Positions 26,729-36,225 are shown, counted from the stretch's first letter. The stretch: 64,000 nucleotides of DNA from Pseudomonadales bacterium (GCA_024234435.1 JACKOF010000001.1:1488001-1552000), one strand, 5' to 3'. Notes: generated from the sequence alone by a model not told the origin. Made by a program: numbers and translations.

Positions 26729-28204
26729 CTACGAAACAGCAACCTTAGAGTGAAGTAAGTCCTGCAGATTAAAATATGGCTCGAGTTCGAATAAATCTTC
26801 TTTTCTATCAATATCTTGCAGAGTTTTTAGCTCATGCCAGCGCAAACCTGCATCGCGCAAATTCTGACGCGTTTTCTCCATCACGCTGTCTGTACCCCAA
26901 TCTACCTCTGCGAAAACAGAGGCGATTTGCTCTGCTGATAGCTTCCCAAGACCTATCAGTACATAGCCACCATCCAACGCTGGACCAAGTACTGCGTCGG
27001 AACCCGCATCCAGGGCATCAATCGCCTGAGCAATATATTCACCATTTATTGCCGGGCAATCACTGCCAATCAGAATCACGTTCTTGCAGACTGCAAGTCG
27101 GTTAAAAAAGCAATTCCGCATACGATCACCCAGCGAATCGCCCTTTTGCAATCCCAGTCTGGTTTCTGAGCCCAATACCAGTTTGTGGAAATACATATCA
27201 GACCGATTTTCAACAGACGGCTTCCTAGAACACGCACCTTGTCCATCCCTATCCGGCTCAAATTCGTTGAACCAAAGCTCAAGAGGAGCAATCCGTGCAG
27301 ACTGCTGTTGCCTGAGCTGGTGCTCCAGCAAGGCTTGATGCAATGCAAGGCTACCCCGCTCACCAAGCACCGGCTGCAGTCGTGTTTTAACCTTACCGAC
27401 GACCGGTGCTTTGGCAAACTGGATAATACAACTGTCCGGGTATCGGTACACAGTCTGTCCGCTGCTGGCAATATTGCTACCCGGATAATAGATATCGGCA
27501 AGCCTGTTGGCCGATACACCCAGAAAATAGGCGAACCGCAAGGCCCACATTTGCAAAACTGTTCTGGTAATACCGTTTTCCTCCCAGCGTCGGCTCGATG
27601 TTGTAACCGGATTTTTCAAAAAGGTGTAACGGCCTGTTTTTTTAAGCCGCTTGCACAACTCTACATCCTCCATTAGTTGCTGAGATGGAAAACCACCGAC
27701 GCTATAGAACAAACCTTGCTTAACAAACAGGCACTGGTCTCCTGTACCAATTCTTCTCAGTCGGGATCTCAAGTTCATAGCGCGCTCAATACAACGCAAC
27801 AGCCAGTGCCGACCACTCAACTGCACGGCGCAAAATCCCCAGCCCCACGACTGAGAGTCCAATTGGCTGAGCTGCTGAAAAAAGCCCTCCGGCAGCAATG
27901 TATCAGCGTGAAGAAATAACAGCACGTCACCTGAAGCAACTTTGGCCCCGGCATTCATCTGACTGGCCCGTCCTCTTGGCGCAGTGATTAACATATCGGC
28001 CAATGATTCTGCAATGCTGACGGTTTCATCGCTACTGCCGCCGTCAACCACTATCAATTCAGTATTACCGGGGCATACCCGTTTAATTCTTTGCAGGCAG
28101 AACGCAATTTGGTCACCCTCGTTTAACACGGGAATAATCACACTAAAAGCGATCACTTCAGTCAACCCCGGACATTTACAGCAACGCTTGTCGGAAGCAT
28201 TCAA
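26729..28204 (-). CDS. Fused double glycosyltransferase (TIGR04283 + TIGR04282/DUF2064)
   Basis: 491 residues. Residues about 18-235 are a family 2 glycosyltransferase of the TIGR04283 arsenosugar type (FSVIIPVLNEGDQIAFCLQR, ELIVVDGGSSDETV, PRGRASQMNAGA, FLHADTLLP, MEDVELCKRLKKTGR). Residues about 255-480 are a DUF2064/TIGR04282 nucleotidyl/glycosyl transferase domain (IIQFAKAPVVGKVKTRLQP, LIGSDCPAI, DAVLGPALDGGYVLIGL). These domains are usually separate neighbouring genes. The start is TTG overlapping the ArsS stop (TTGA); a GTG 16 codons later is an alternative. Probable role with ArsS: attaching sugar to an organoarsenical or a related compound. Confidence 0.85.
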   Translation of the reverse strand: MNASDKRCCKCPGLTEVIAFSVIIPVLNEGDQIAFCLQRIKRVCPGNTELIVVDGGSSDETVSIAESLADMLITAPRGRASQMNAGAKVASGDVLLFLHADTLLPEGFFQQLSQLDSQSWGWGFCAVQLSGRHWLLRCIERAMNLRSRLRRIGTGDQCLFVKQGLFYSVGGFPSQQLMEDVELCKRLKKTGRYTFLKNPVTTSSRRWEENGITRTVLQMWALRFAYFLGVSANRLADIYYPGSNIASSGQTVYRYPDSCIIQFAKAPVVGKVKTRLQPVLGERGSLALHQALLEHQLRQQQSARIAPLELWFNEFEPDRDGQGACSRKPSVENRSDMYFHKLVLGSETRLGLQKGDSLGDRMRNCFFNRLAVCKNVILIGSDCPAINGEYIAQAIDALDAGSDAVLGPALDGGYVLIGLGKLSAEQIASVFAEVDWGTDSVMEKTRQNLRDAGLRWHELKTLQDIDRKEDLFELEPYFNLQDLLHSKVAVS

Positions 28205-29196
28205 CTCTTGTCAAGAGCGCCACCACAGCTACTGCCCTGACCCGCTGTGCAACCGTAACAATGATCGCCCACAGTAATTGACTGACCACAGAAATCCGTA
28301 TCAAGTAAATCCCGTAATTGGGGGCGGCTATCACTGGCAATCAGCGACGTAGACCTGGAAAGAACTGGCGCAAGCATCGGCAATGCAAGCATCTGATTAA
28401 AATCACAATCATAGAGATTCCCCTGCCAGTCAACACTCACTGTTGAGAGGCACATTAATGTATGGAGATTGTCCGTCGAATAGTTGGACTTTAATAAATC
28501 GAGGTAGTTTGAATACTCACCTTTTGCCAGAAGCACTGCACCAAAGCGACTGATAGGCATATTGGTGATGGTATACAAGTCATTAAACACAATGCCGAAA
28601 TCCTCACCGAGGCGCTGTTTATACTCCTGCTCTAGCGTATCCTGCGGCGGCGGTAGAAAAGCCCCGTTGGGGTTATAAACCAGATTCAATGGCAGTTCAG
28701 AATTGACGCCGTAACCCGCTAGATTGAGTTTTTTCAATGCAGTGATACTGCTTTCAAATACGCCTTTCCCCCTCTGCTGGGATACGTTTTGTTCTGAATA
28801 ACAAGGTAATGATGCAACAACCTGCACCTGATTAGCCGCTAAAAATCCGATCATGTCTTCGTAACCCGGCTCAAGCAGAATGGTGAGATTGCAGCGATCA
28901 ATCACATCAACACCCAATATACGTGCCTGTTCCACCAAGTATTTGAAATCGGGGTTCATCTCCGGCGCACCGCCAGTCAGGTCAAGCGTTTTAATTGAGC
29001 TCCGCTGCAGCACGTCAATAACAACATCGATATTTTCCCTACTCATCAGCTCAGTGCGGTGGGGGCCGGCATTAACATGGCAATGGGTGCAGCTGAGATT
29101 GCAGAGGTAACCGAGATTAACCTGCAACACGTCGAACTGCTTTCTTCGCAGGCCGGGAAAATCGGTATTCATTAACAGCGGGCGAGTATCTTGCAT
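28201..29196 (-). CDS. arsS: Arsenosugar biosynthesis radical SAM protein ArsS
   Basis: 331 residues from the ATG with GGAG five bases upstream; a TTG eight codons earlier is weaker. The radical SAM cluster motif CNLSCTHCH holds Cys32, Cys36 and Cys39, preceded by VLQVNLGYL. LDLTGGAPEMNPDF is the GGE-like SAM-binding region. A Cys-rich C-terminus (CDFNQML, DHCYGCTAGQGSSCGG) suggests additional Fe-S ligands. ArsS is proposed to make 5'-deoxyadenosyl organoarsenicals, precursors of arsenosugars. It is coupled to the glycosyltransferase fusion. No arsM or arsR is present within several kilobases. Confidence 0.88.
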   Translation of the reverse strand: MQDTRPLLMNTDFPGLRRKQFDVLQVNLGYLCNLSCTHCHVNAGPHRTELMSRENIDVVIDVLQRSSIKTLDLTGGAPEMNPDFKYLVEQARILGVDVIDRCNLTILLEPGYEDMIGFLAANQVQVVASLPCYSEQNVSQQRGKGVFESSITALKKLNLAGYGVNSELPLNLVYNPNGAFLPPPQDTLEQEYKQRLGEDFGIVFNDLYTITNMPISRFGAVLLAKGEYSNYLDLLKSNYSTDNLHTLMCLSTVSVDWQGNLYDCDFNQMLALPMLAPVLSRSTSLIASDSRPQLRDLLDTDFCGQSITVGDHCYGCTAGQGSSCGGALDKS

Positions 29197-29381
29197 GAGC
29201 TCCAGGCAGTATGACTGCAAACGGGTGGGTTAAGTTGAAAGTCATTCTACCGCTGAACGTGTAAAAATAAACATCAGCTCACCGCAGACAAGGATAAGAC
29301 CACTTTTTTTGATAAAGTTTTACTGCCGCCTGAAAACAGGCTTTCCCGCTGTCATGCCCGACATATTACAGAGAGACATAC

Positions 29382-30095
29382 ATGGCCAAACCAACCTACC
29401 AGTCCATTGTTATCCTAGCAGGCGCAGGTGTATCAGCAGAATCCGGAATTCGAACCTTCAGAGCGGCTGACGGCCTTTGGGAAGAGCACCGCATAGAAGA
29501 CGTTGCCTCACCAGCAGGTTTCCACCGCAACCCCGAGCGAGTTCATCAATTTTATAACGAGCGGCGCCACCAGCTGTTGCATGAGGGAATAGAGCCTAAT
29601 GCTGCTCATCAGGCACTGGCCGAATTTGAACAGCGTTTTAAAGGAAATTTTGTACTGATCACCCAGAATATAGATAACCTGCATGAAAGGGCAGGCAGCC
29701 AGCGCCTGCTGCATATGCACGGCGAGTTACTGAAAATGCGCTGCACCCAGTCCGGTATCAGCTATCCCTGGAATACAAATTCCACATCTCAAAGTATTTG
29801 TCCGTGCTGTCAATCCCCGGGGCTGTTGAGGCCGGATGTTGTCTGGTTTGGTGAAATACCTTTTTTTATGGACGAGATTTACAAAGCGCTTGATAACTGT
29901 GACTTGTTCGTCGCCATCGGTACCTCCGGGAATGTTTACCCAGCAGCCGGTTTTTTTGAAGTTGCCCGCTCGGCAGGCGCAAAAACCGTCGAACTCAACC
30001 TTGAACCTTCTGTTTTCGGCTCTCGTTTCTGCGAGCAGATTTACGGTCCGGCAACAGAGATTGTGCCACGCTTTCTGAACAATATTCCCTCGTGA
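29382..30095 (+). CDS. cobB: NAD-dependent protein deacylase, sirtuin class III
   Basis: 237 residues. Sirtuin motifs: LAGAGVSAESGIRTFRAADG, TQNIDNLHERAG and the catalytic His in HMHGEL. The zinc module has one Cys in RCTQSG and the CPCC pair. GTSGNVYPAAGF and VELNLEPS complete the NAD site. FYNERRHQL retains the Tyr and Arg that recognise acidic (succinyl, malonyl) lysines in class III enzymes, so desuccinylation as well as deacetylation is expected. It is divergent from arsS and cytoplasmic. Confidence 0.95.
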   Translation: MAKPTYQSIVILAGAGVSAESGIRTFRAADGLWEEHRIEDVASPAGFHRNPERVHQFYNERRHQLLHEGIEPNAAHQALAEFEQRFKGNFVLITQNIDNLHERAGSQRLLHMHGELLKMRCTQSGISYPWNTNSTSQSICPCCQSPGLLRPDVVWFGEIPFFMDEIYKALDNCDLFVAIGTSGNVYPAAGFFEVARSAGAKTVELNLEPSVFGSRFCEQIYGPATEIVPRFLNNIPS

Positions 30096-30180
30096 TAACT
30101 TTTCTTACGATTTTTCAGAGTCACCGATGAACCTGCCGCTGACAAACCTGTCAAACAGCGGCGACTTGGGAGTTTTGTTG

Positions 30181-30777
30181 ATGATTCGTTTTATTCTATT
30201 ACTTGCGACTGTACTAACAACTCCGGTTACGGCAATTGCCGAACCGGCTACCGCCATTTTTGCGGGAGGCTGCTTCTGGTGTATGGAAAAACCTTTTGAT
30301 CAGCTCGAAGGGGTTATAGCAACCACTTCAGGCTATACAGGAGGAGAACAAAAAAATCCGACTTACAAAGCCGTATCATCTGGTAAGACCAGGCATATTG
30401 AATCCATACAAATAACCTACAACCCTGAAAAAATCAGTTACCTTCAGCTGCTGCGAACCTTCTGGGTTAATATAGATCCTCTGGATGGCGGTGGGCAGTT
30501 TTGCGATCGCGGCCCACATTATCGCGCGGGCATTTTTGTGAGCTCTGAAGAAGAGCGGGAACTGGCCGAACAAACCATAAAACAACTGGAAGCCTCTTTA
30601 TTTGAAGGCAAAAAAATCGCAACTTTCCTGACAAATGCCAATGAGTTTTACCCTGCCGAAAACTATCATCAGGACTATTATCAAAAGAATCCATTGCGGT
30701 ATCGATATTATCGCTATGGCTGTGGTCGCGATGCACGCCTGGACTCATTATGGAAAGACAAAGAGCTCCCTTTTTAA
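30181..30777 (+). CDS. msrA: Peptide methionine (S)-S-oxide reductase MsrA, exported
   Basis: 198 residues from the ATG preceded by GGGAG; a longer frame starting at 30127 is possible. A signal peptide (IRFILLLATVLTTPVTAIA) places the enzyme in the periplasm. AGGCFWCMEKPFD contains the catalytic Cys with GCFWC; TSGYTGGEQKNPTYKAV, PLDGGGQFCDRGPHYRAGIF and YPAENYHQDYY are typical. It repairs oxidised methionine in envelope proteins. It is followed by a strong bidirectional terminator. Confidence 0.95.
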   Translation: MIRFILLLATVLTTPVTAIAEPATAIFAGGCFWCMEKPFDQLEGVIATTSGYTGGEQKNPTYKAVSSGKTRHIESIQITYNPEKISYLQLLRTFWVNIDPLDGGGQFCDRGPHYRAGIFVSSEEERELAEQTIKQLEASLFEGKKIATFLTNANEFYPAENYHQDYYQKNPLRYRYYRYGCGRDARLDSLWKDKELPF

Positions 30778-30787
30778 AAATTGAGCG

Positions 30788-30823
30788 TAAAAAAACCGGG
30801 TTAAAAGTAACCCGGTTTTTTTA
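30788..30823. terminator. Strong bidirectional rho-independent terminator
   Basis: A perfect stem of at least 13 bp (30791-30803 with 30808-30820), core CCGGGTTA/TAACCCGG, four-base loop AAAG, flanked by A and T runs that extend pairing to 16 bp. It serves both msrA (+) and the convergent ompW gene (-). Confidence 0.93.
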
Positions 30824-30846
30824 TTCTGGTCGACTAATACATCGAA

Positions 30847-31542
30847 TTAGAATTTATAACCAATTGCGATGTTATAAACCCAAGGGTCAATTTCCACATC
30901 AGTTTCAATAGTGGCTCCAGTGAAACGAAACTCCGCTTCAGTATCAATATCCAGATACCACACCTGTGCACTGACAACCCATTTTTCATTAATTGAATAA
31001 TCAAAACCTGCTTCCAGTGCAAGCCCCCAAGAGCTATCCATTGACACGTCACCACTACCGAGAACACCTTCCAGCTCGCTATCAACATCTTCTGAGAAGA
31101 AAGCCGTGTAATTCAAGCCTGCACCAACATATGGCTGAAAAGCAGAGCTATTATCAAGAGGGAAATATTGTAACGTCACCGTAGGCGGCAAGTGCTTTAG
31201 AGAAGCCGCATCAACGGTTCCCAAACCCAGCGCGCCAGTATCGGCATCAACATCATGTTCAAACGGCGTCGCCGCCAACACGCCAATACCAAGATTGTCT
31301 GACAGCATATAAGTCGCTGTAATACCCAACTGAGTATTATTGTTTACCTCAGCTCCAGAGCCAGCAATATCGCCACCGTTCAACGACAACGCATCGCTGT
31401 CATCATTGGGTGCAACTGTCGCCGCACCTACTCGCAGAATAAAGGTTCCTTCTTCATGAGCCATCGTGCTTGCGGCACCGAATAACAGGCCAGAAGCCAA
31501 AACAGCACTCAGTGCTGCAGAAACCGGTTTTTTATTAAACAT
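30847..31542 (-). CDS. ompW: OmpW-family outer membrane protein
   Basis: 231 residues. Excellent ribosome site (GAGGAGAGAG) before the ATG and a signal peptide ending ASTMAHE. It has an OmpW eight-strand barrel: FILRVGAATVAPND near the N-terminus, LGITATYMLSDNLGIGVLAATPF, PTVTLQYFPLD, FQPYVGAGLNYT and a C-terminal IAIGYKF with terminal Phe. It forms a small hydrophobic channel. Its gene ends at the shared terminator. Confidence 0.95.
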   Translation of the reverse strand: MFNKKPVSAALSAVLASGLLFGAASTMAHEEGTFILRVGAATVAPNDDSDALSLNGGDIAGSGAEVNNNTQLGITATYMLSDNLGIGVLAATPFEHDVDADTGALGLGTVDAASLKHLPPTVTLQYFPLDNSSAFQPYVGAGLNYTAFFSEDVDSELEGVLGSGDVSMDSSWGLALEAGFDYSINEKWVVSAQVWYLDIDTEAEFRFTGATIETDVEIDPWVYNIAIGYKF

Positions 31543-31639
31543 TGCTCTCTCCTCATAGATAGTATTTCTAAACTGAGGTTATTAGAGCAAAAAAATTGAA
31601 GGCCCCATTTGATCTGAATTAAACAGGCGCATAAAACCA

Positions 31640-33154
31640 TTATTTTTTTAGGGTTATTCTACTCTCGGATTCCAGGCCCACTTCCTCCAGCAAAAATGGG
31701 TCATCAAAATGACGTTTACCGATGAAAGCGATGGCCTGGCTCCCGGAGGCTCGCATAGCACCAGCGCTGATAATACCCATTGGCCAGAACAGCCATCGCT
31801 CAACTCTTTTTGAGCGTTTAACGATACCCTCTGAATCAAACATTGGCGGTTGCTGGGCAAGCAGTTCACTGTAAGACTTAAGAGGTGCAAACCTGACAGT
31901 GCTGGTCGTTTTGATGAATCTATCAACATCCCTGACAGCATCAATATGGTGGGTGCCGGAGGCAAGGTATAACAGCTTGCGAGGACTATTGGGTAACAGA
32001 GTTTTCCCCACATACACAGGCTCTGTGAAAAACTTCCCTGAAGGTCGTATCAGCATTCCTTCAGCGGGGTAAATACGGTACCAGCACCCACAACTGTGCA
32101 CAGTATCCCAGGCCAGTACACCACCATTCGGTAAAAGATGTACACGCCAGACTAAGCTATCCAAATCACCAGACAGTAAGTCCAGCCCCTTTTTCCGTGG
32201 GCGCTCAGAAAACCAGACGACGTAATTTAACCGAATTGTTATCTGGTTCTGAAAGCGACCAAAATCGATATAGCTGTAAATGCCAGGCTTCCGGCTATCA
32301 AACGTTTCGGCAGATGGCGTACCTGGTGAGTCATAATCTGCAACAATGCCATCCTCTAGCTTTGGTAAAGCAAAAATAGGGGAGTAAGCCCTCAGCAGAG
32401 CCATCCGATCCGACTCAGTCAGATATGGAAAAGCCGATATTTTTTCACGTAAAGCAGGAAAAGTAATCGTGAATGCCTCTTCCGCCGGTTGTTCATTAAC
32501 CTGCAGACTGTAGCTGACTGCACCAAAGTATTGGAAACTGGCATCCGGCAGCTGCGTCAAATAACGCTCTTCCTGCTGCCTAAACCTACTCTGATCTCGC
32601 ACCACCCCCCACTTGAAAGGAATCACAGCCAAAGGGTACAACCCGACAAAACGCCTCCAGTTTCGATAGTTTGTGGGAATCCGGGTTCGCTTTACCAGTA
32701 GCGGACGCCATTTTCTCTTTGATGCCAAATCAGCAACCAGTTTAGAGCCACAATCCAGCAGCCTGCTATGTCTTTGATTTTTCTGATCGAGTCTCCCTTG
32801 CAGCAATCCGGCCTGGGCTATCGCATTTTGATTCAGCGCCAGCAACCAGTCCTTGTAAAGTTCATCGCTGGCAGCAGCTTTTTCAGCGAAACTGGCTAAA
32901 AAACGTGAGCTTCGCAAAAAAGGTACTCCTTTAACCAGAGGGTTACCTGCGTTGAAAATACCAGCATCCCGCAGCTCGGCATTTATGTCTCCGTAAAACC
33001 ACAAGCAAGGAGATAACTGATCTAATTCTGAGTTCGATGGCAAATAAATGGGAGCAACGCAACCGGTACTGAGCAGAAAAATCAGCGTACAACCAATCAT
33101 ACTTGTATTTGAATGCCAACTGCTTCTGTTACTTACACTCTTTACTCGCTGCAT
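31640..33154 (-). CDS. Large putative lipoprotein, unknown function
   Basis: 504 residues. A hydrophobic N-terminal segment ends in a lipobox, FLLSTGC (Cys at residue 32), so it is probably a lipoprotein. No domain is recognised. The protein contains many aromatic residues and segments such as RIPTNYRNWRRFVGLYPLAV, IYSYIDFGRFQNQITIRLNY, VHLLPNGGVLAWDTVHSCGC and LYLASGTHHIDAVRDVDRF. The CGCW motif near residue 355 may bind metal or form a disulfide. GGAAAAG lies nine bases before the first ATG. It stands between ompW and bolA with no evident operon partner. Confidence 0.7.
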   Translation of the reverse strand: MQRVKSVSNRSSWHSNTSMIGCTLIFLLSTGCVAPIYLPSNSELDQLSPCLWFYGDINAELRDAGIFNAGNPLVKGVPFLRSSRFLASFAEKAAASDELYKDWLLALNQNAIAQAGLLQGRLDQKNQRHSRLLDCGSKLVADLASKRKWRPLLVKRTRIPTNYRNWRRFVGLYPLAVIPFKWGVVRDQSRFRQQEERYLTQLPDASFQYFGAVSYSLQVNEQPAEEAFTITFPALREKISAFPYLTESDRMALLRAYSPIFALPKLEDGIVADYDSPGTPSAETFDSRKPGIYSYIDFGRFQNQITIRLNYVVWFSERPRKKGLDLLSGDLDSLVWRVHLLPNGGVLAWDTVHSCGCWYRIYPAEGMLIRPSGKFFTEPVYVGKTLLPNSPRKLLYLASGTHHIDAVRDVDRFIKTTSTVRFAPLKSYSELLAQQPPMFDSEGIVKRSKRVERWLFWPMGIISAGAMRASGSQAIAFIGKRHFDDPFLLEEVGLESESRITLKK

Positions 33155-33175
33155 CCGGGGCGCTTTTCCAGTGAA

Positions 33176-33496
33176 CTAGTCTTGCTTACTACCACCCATG
33201 CACTGCGGTGATTGCGGTGCAGACATTGTTTGATTCCATTCAGAAGGTGCGTAGGTATGCAACGCCAATGCATGTACGTCATCAGCCAATTCTTCCGACA
33301 ACACACCATAAACAAGCTGGTGCCGTTTAACCTGGCGCTGACCGGCAAATGCTTCAGTGACAATAACAACCTTGAAATGACTTTCCGAGCCGGGTGGCAC
33401 GCTATGCATATAGCTTTCATTGACAACCTCAAGGTGTACCGGACGTAACTGCGTCGTGAGTTTGTCGATAATTTTTTGCTGAGTTTTCATTTTCAA
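33176..33496 (-). CDS. bolA: BolA family protein
   Basis: 106 residues of the BolA/IbaG fold: an N-terminal helix (QQKIIDKLTTQLRPVHLEVVNES), then SESHFKVVIVTEAFAGQRQVKRHQLVYG with the conserved FxGxxxxxRHxxVY signature and His ligand, then LHALALHTY-type ending. BolA partners with monothiol glutaredoxin in Fe-S trafficking and affects cell shape. It is divergent from argS; the start at the first or third codon cannot be told apart. Confidence 0.93.
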   Translation of the reverse strand: MKMKTQQKIIDKLTTQLRPVHLEVVNESYMHSVPPGSESHFKVVIVTEAFAGQRQVKRHQLVYGVLSEELADDVHALALHTYAPSEWNQTMSAPQSPQCMGGSKQD

Positions 33497-33589
33497 TTCA
33501 GTATTCGTCTGATGAGTTAAGGCATCATTCTAAGATGTTATTCATCACTTTCACCAGTGACTTTTTCATCATTCACCTGAAGGCAAACA

Positions 33590-33617
33590 TTGCATTCAAA
33601 AACAGGGCCATTACAAT
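33590..33617 (+). promoter_or_regulatory. Candidate promoter of argS
   Basis: TTGCAT (33590-33595) and TACAAT (33612-33617) with a 16-bp spacer, about 78 bp before the argS ATG, in the bolA-argS divergent gap. Identified by eye. Confidence 0.35.
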
Positions 33618-33695
33618 CGCTTCTCGACCTGCCAACACGACCACTTAGTTTAAAAACCAACCTGACTATTTTGATTAAAGCCCATACGGTACCCC

Positions 33696-35435
33696 ATGAG
33701 CATTAAAACCCTGTTAAATGAGAAGTTACTGACAGCAATGGCAGCGGCTGATATCCCTGAAAGCTGTGAGGCACACGTAACCATCAGCACCCGACAGGGC
33801 TTCGGAGATTTTCAGGCCAATGGAGCAATGGCTGCCGCAAAGCAGTTGAAAGTCAACCCCAGAGAACTCGCTCAGAAAATTCTCGACAATCTGAATCTGG
33901 ATGGCATTGCCTCAAAACTGGAAGTTGCCGGTCCCGGATTTATCAACATCCACCTGGCTGACAGCTTTCTGGCACAGCAATTAAATTCAACAGTTGCCAG
34001 TAAAGCCTTGGGCGTGACACCTGCCTGCCCCACTCAGACAGTTGTCGTGGACTACTCCGGACCAAACCTGGCAAAAGAAATGCACGTTGGACACCTTCGC
34101 AGCACCATTATCGGCGACTCGGTAGTGCGTGTACTGGAAGCACTGGGGCACAAGGTTATTCGTCAAAATCATATGGGTGATTGGGGCACACAGTTCGGTA
34201 TGCTGATCGCTGAACTGGAAGAGCAAATGAGTGAAGGGGAACAGGTAGCCCTGGCACTTAGCGATCTGGAAAGGTTTTACCAGCAATCCAAAGCACATTT
34301 TGATAACGACGAAGACTTCGCCAACAAGGCTCGAAATTACGTCGTAAAACTACAGTCAGGTGATCAGTATTGCCGAAATTTATGGCAACAATTTATCGAC
34401 ATTTCGATCGCTCACAGCGAGGAAATTTACGCCAATCTGAATGTCACATTACGCCACAGTGATATCCGTGCCGAAAGTGCCTACAACCACGAGTTGGCAG
34501 ACATCGTCAGCTCACTGAAAACCAAAAATCTGGCAGTTGAGGACGAAGGTGCGCAGGTGGTTTTTCTGGAAGAGCTGGCCGACAAGAAGGGACACCCGAG
34601 CCCGGTAATCGTGCAAAAATCCGGTGGCGGGTATTTATACGCCACCACAGATTTAGCCGCTTTGCGCTACCGCAGTGCAGAGCTGCATGCCGACCGGGTG
34701 CTCTACTTTATCGACGCCCGCCAATCATTGCATATGAAACAGGTGTTTACCTTGGCCCGCAAGGCAAATTTCGTTACAGATAATATCAGCCTTGAGCATC
34801 ACCCTTTTGGCACCATGATGGGCAAAGATGGCAAACCGTTTAAAACGCGTACCGGCGGCACGGTTAAGCTGGCAGACCTGCTTGACGAAGCCACACAGCG
34901 TGCCACCGAACTGGTCCGAAGTAAAAATCCGGACCTCAATGCTGAGGAAATCACAGAAATTGGCAGAAAAGTGGGTATTGGTGCCGTCAAGTACGCCGAT
35001 TTGAGCAAAACCCGCACCAACGACTACGTATTTGACTGGGATGCCATGCTTAGTTTCGAGGGCAATACCGCGCCCTACCTGCAATATGCATTCAGCCGGG
35101 TAACCAGTATTTTCAGGAAAAGTGGAATTGACCCCCGGCAAATCACAACAATAGCAGCCATTACCGAACCGCAGGAAAGGAGTCTGGCAATAACGCTATT
35201 ACAGTTTCCTGAAATTCTGCACCAGGTTGCTAACGACGCCTACCCTCACGTGCTCTGCCATTACCTTTATGAACTGGCCAGCGCTTACATGAGTTTTTAC
35301 GAACATTGCCCGATATTAAAAAGCGGCATTAATGAAACCACCCGTGATAGCCGTCTGGCTATCTGCAAACTCACTGCAGATACTATGGAAAAAGGGCTGG
35401 AACTGTTGGGCATTGAAGTGATGCCGCGCATGTAA
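33696..35435 (+). CDS. argS: Arginyl-tRNA synthetase
   Basis: 579 residues, standard length. It has the N-terminal Add-1 domain, HVGHLRST as the HIGH motif in SGPNLAKEMHVGHLRST, and HNHMGDWGTQFG-type region (RQNHMGDWGTQFGML). GKPFKTRTGGTVKL replaces a canonical KMSKS, as in many ArgRS, and a DALR anticodon-binding C-terminus follows (LYELASAYMSFYEHCPIL). It charges tRNA-Arg. The gene appears monocistronic and essential. Confidence 0.98.
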   Translation: MSIKTLLNEKLLTAMAAADIPESCEAHVTISTRQGFGDFQANGAMAAAKQLKVNPRELAQKILDNLNLDGIASKLEVAGPGFINIHLADSFLAQQLNSTVASKALGVTPACPTQTVVVDYSGPNLAKEMHVGHLRSTIIGDSVVRVLEALGHKVIRQNHMGDWGTQFGMLIAELEEQMSEGEQVALALSDLERFYQQSKAHFDNDEDFANKARNYVVKLQSGDQYCRNLWQQFIDISIAHSEEIYANLNVTLRHSDIRAESAYNHELADIVSSLKTKNLAVEDEGAQVVFLEELADKKGHPSPVIVQKSGGGYLYATTDLAALRYRSAELHADRVLYFIDARQSLHMKQVFTLARKANFVTDNISLEHHPFGTMMGKDGKPFKTRTGGTVKLADLLDEATQRATELVRSKNPDLNAEEITEIGRKVGIGAVKYADLSKTRTNDYVFDWDAMLSFEGNTAPYLQYAFSRVTSIFRKSGIDPRQITTIAAITEPQERSLAITLLQFPEILHQVANDAYPHVLCHYLYELASAYMSFYEHCPILKSGINETTRDSRLAICKLTADTMEKGLELLGIEVMPRM

Positions 35436-35561
35436 TGTCTAATCCCGTATTAGCCAGAACGAGCACAGCCCTCAACCTTTATTACTCTGGATCAAGTTGC
35501 CATACATCCCGAAAAACATCACTATACTGTCTAGTGTTTTTACACAACGCTACAGGCATGC

Positions 35562-35915
35562 ATGATGATGAAGCTTTCCCCCTACAACCCAAAACCCTTT
35601 TCCCCGAATGCGCTATGGGCCAAGTTATCAAGCGTGGCAACGCGCCTGGGGCATGAAACCGTAGAAAAAATACTCTGGCTCTATTACGCCAGCCAACGCC
35701 AGGAGACCCCTAAGTGGGCAAAAACAGTGGTCTTCAGCGCCCTCGCCTACTTCATCCTGCCTACCGATGCTATCCCTGATTTCATTCCTGTCAGCGGCTA
35801 TGCAGATGACATCGCCGCCATTACCGCCGCCGTGACAACATTAGCCGCCTATATCGATAGCGATGTTAAAAAGAAAACCGAGGAAAAACTGAAACGATGG
35901 TTTCGTGAAGCCTGA
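35562..35915 (+). CDS. YkvA-family (DUF1232) protein
   Basis: 117 residues. The DUF1232 core is AYFILPTDAIPDFIPVSGYADDIAAI, a short hydrophobic hairpin seen in YkvA proteins of unknown function, followed by a Lys/Glu-rich C-terminal helix. The translation start is ambiguous among three consecutive ATG codons. Confidence 0.85.
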   Translation: MMMKLSPYNPKPFSPNALWAKLSSVATRLGHETVEKILWLYYASQRQETPKWAKTVVFSALAYFILPTDAIPDFIPVSGYADDIAAITAAVTTLAAYIDSDVKKKTEEKLKRWFREA

Positions 35916-35934
35916 CTTCTATCGGCTTTTCCGC

Positions 35935-36225
35935 TTATTCTTCTGGGCCCGTATCGCCAGGTGGTAGATTGGAAATATGCCAGACCCCACTTTCATCCTG
36001 CCATTGGTATATTTCCTGTTGGTGATATTCCTGCTCAACACTGTTTAGTGGTGGCATTTCCGATAGACGCCTCAAATCTGGCCGACTCTGGCTCTCGTTA
36101 CCAAAGGGCAACGAAAATGAAAAATCCGGTACCGGTAACTTGCCTGTTCCCAGATAGTACACATAACCGCCCAGACAATAAACAATCGCCAACAGCATAA
36201 GCGGCCGCAAAACCATTTTTACCAT
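35935..36225 (-). CDS. DUF4124-type protein with N-terminal membrane anchor
   Basis: 96 residues; start preceded by AGGAG. One N-terminal transmembrane segment (LRPLMLLAIVYCLGGYVYYL), a linker, and a C-terminal DUF4124-like motif EIYQWQDESGVWHISNLPP. This motif is a short beta-hairpin found in many exported proteobacterial proteins of unknown role. It is convergent with the YkvA gene. Confidence 0.75.
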   Translation of the reverse strand: MVKMVLRPLMLLAIVYCLGGYVYYLGTGKLPVPDFSFSLPFGNESQSRPDLRRLSEMPPLNSVEQEYHQQEIYQWQDESGVWHISNLPPGDTGPEE

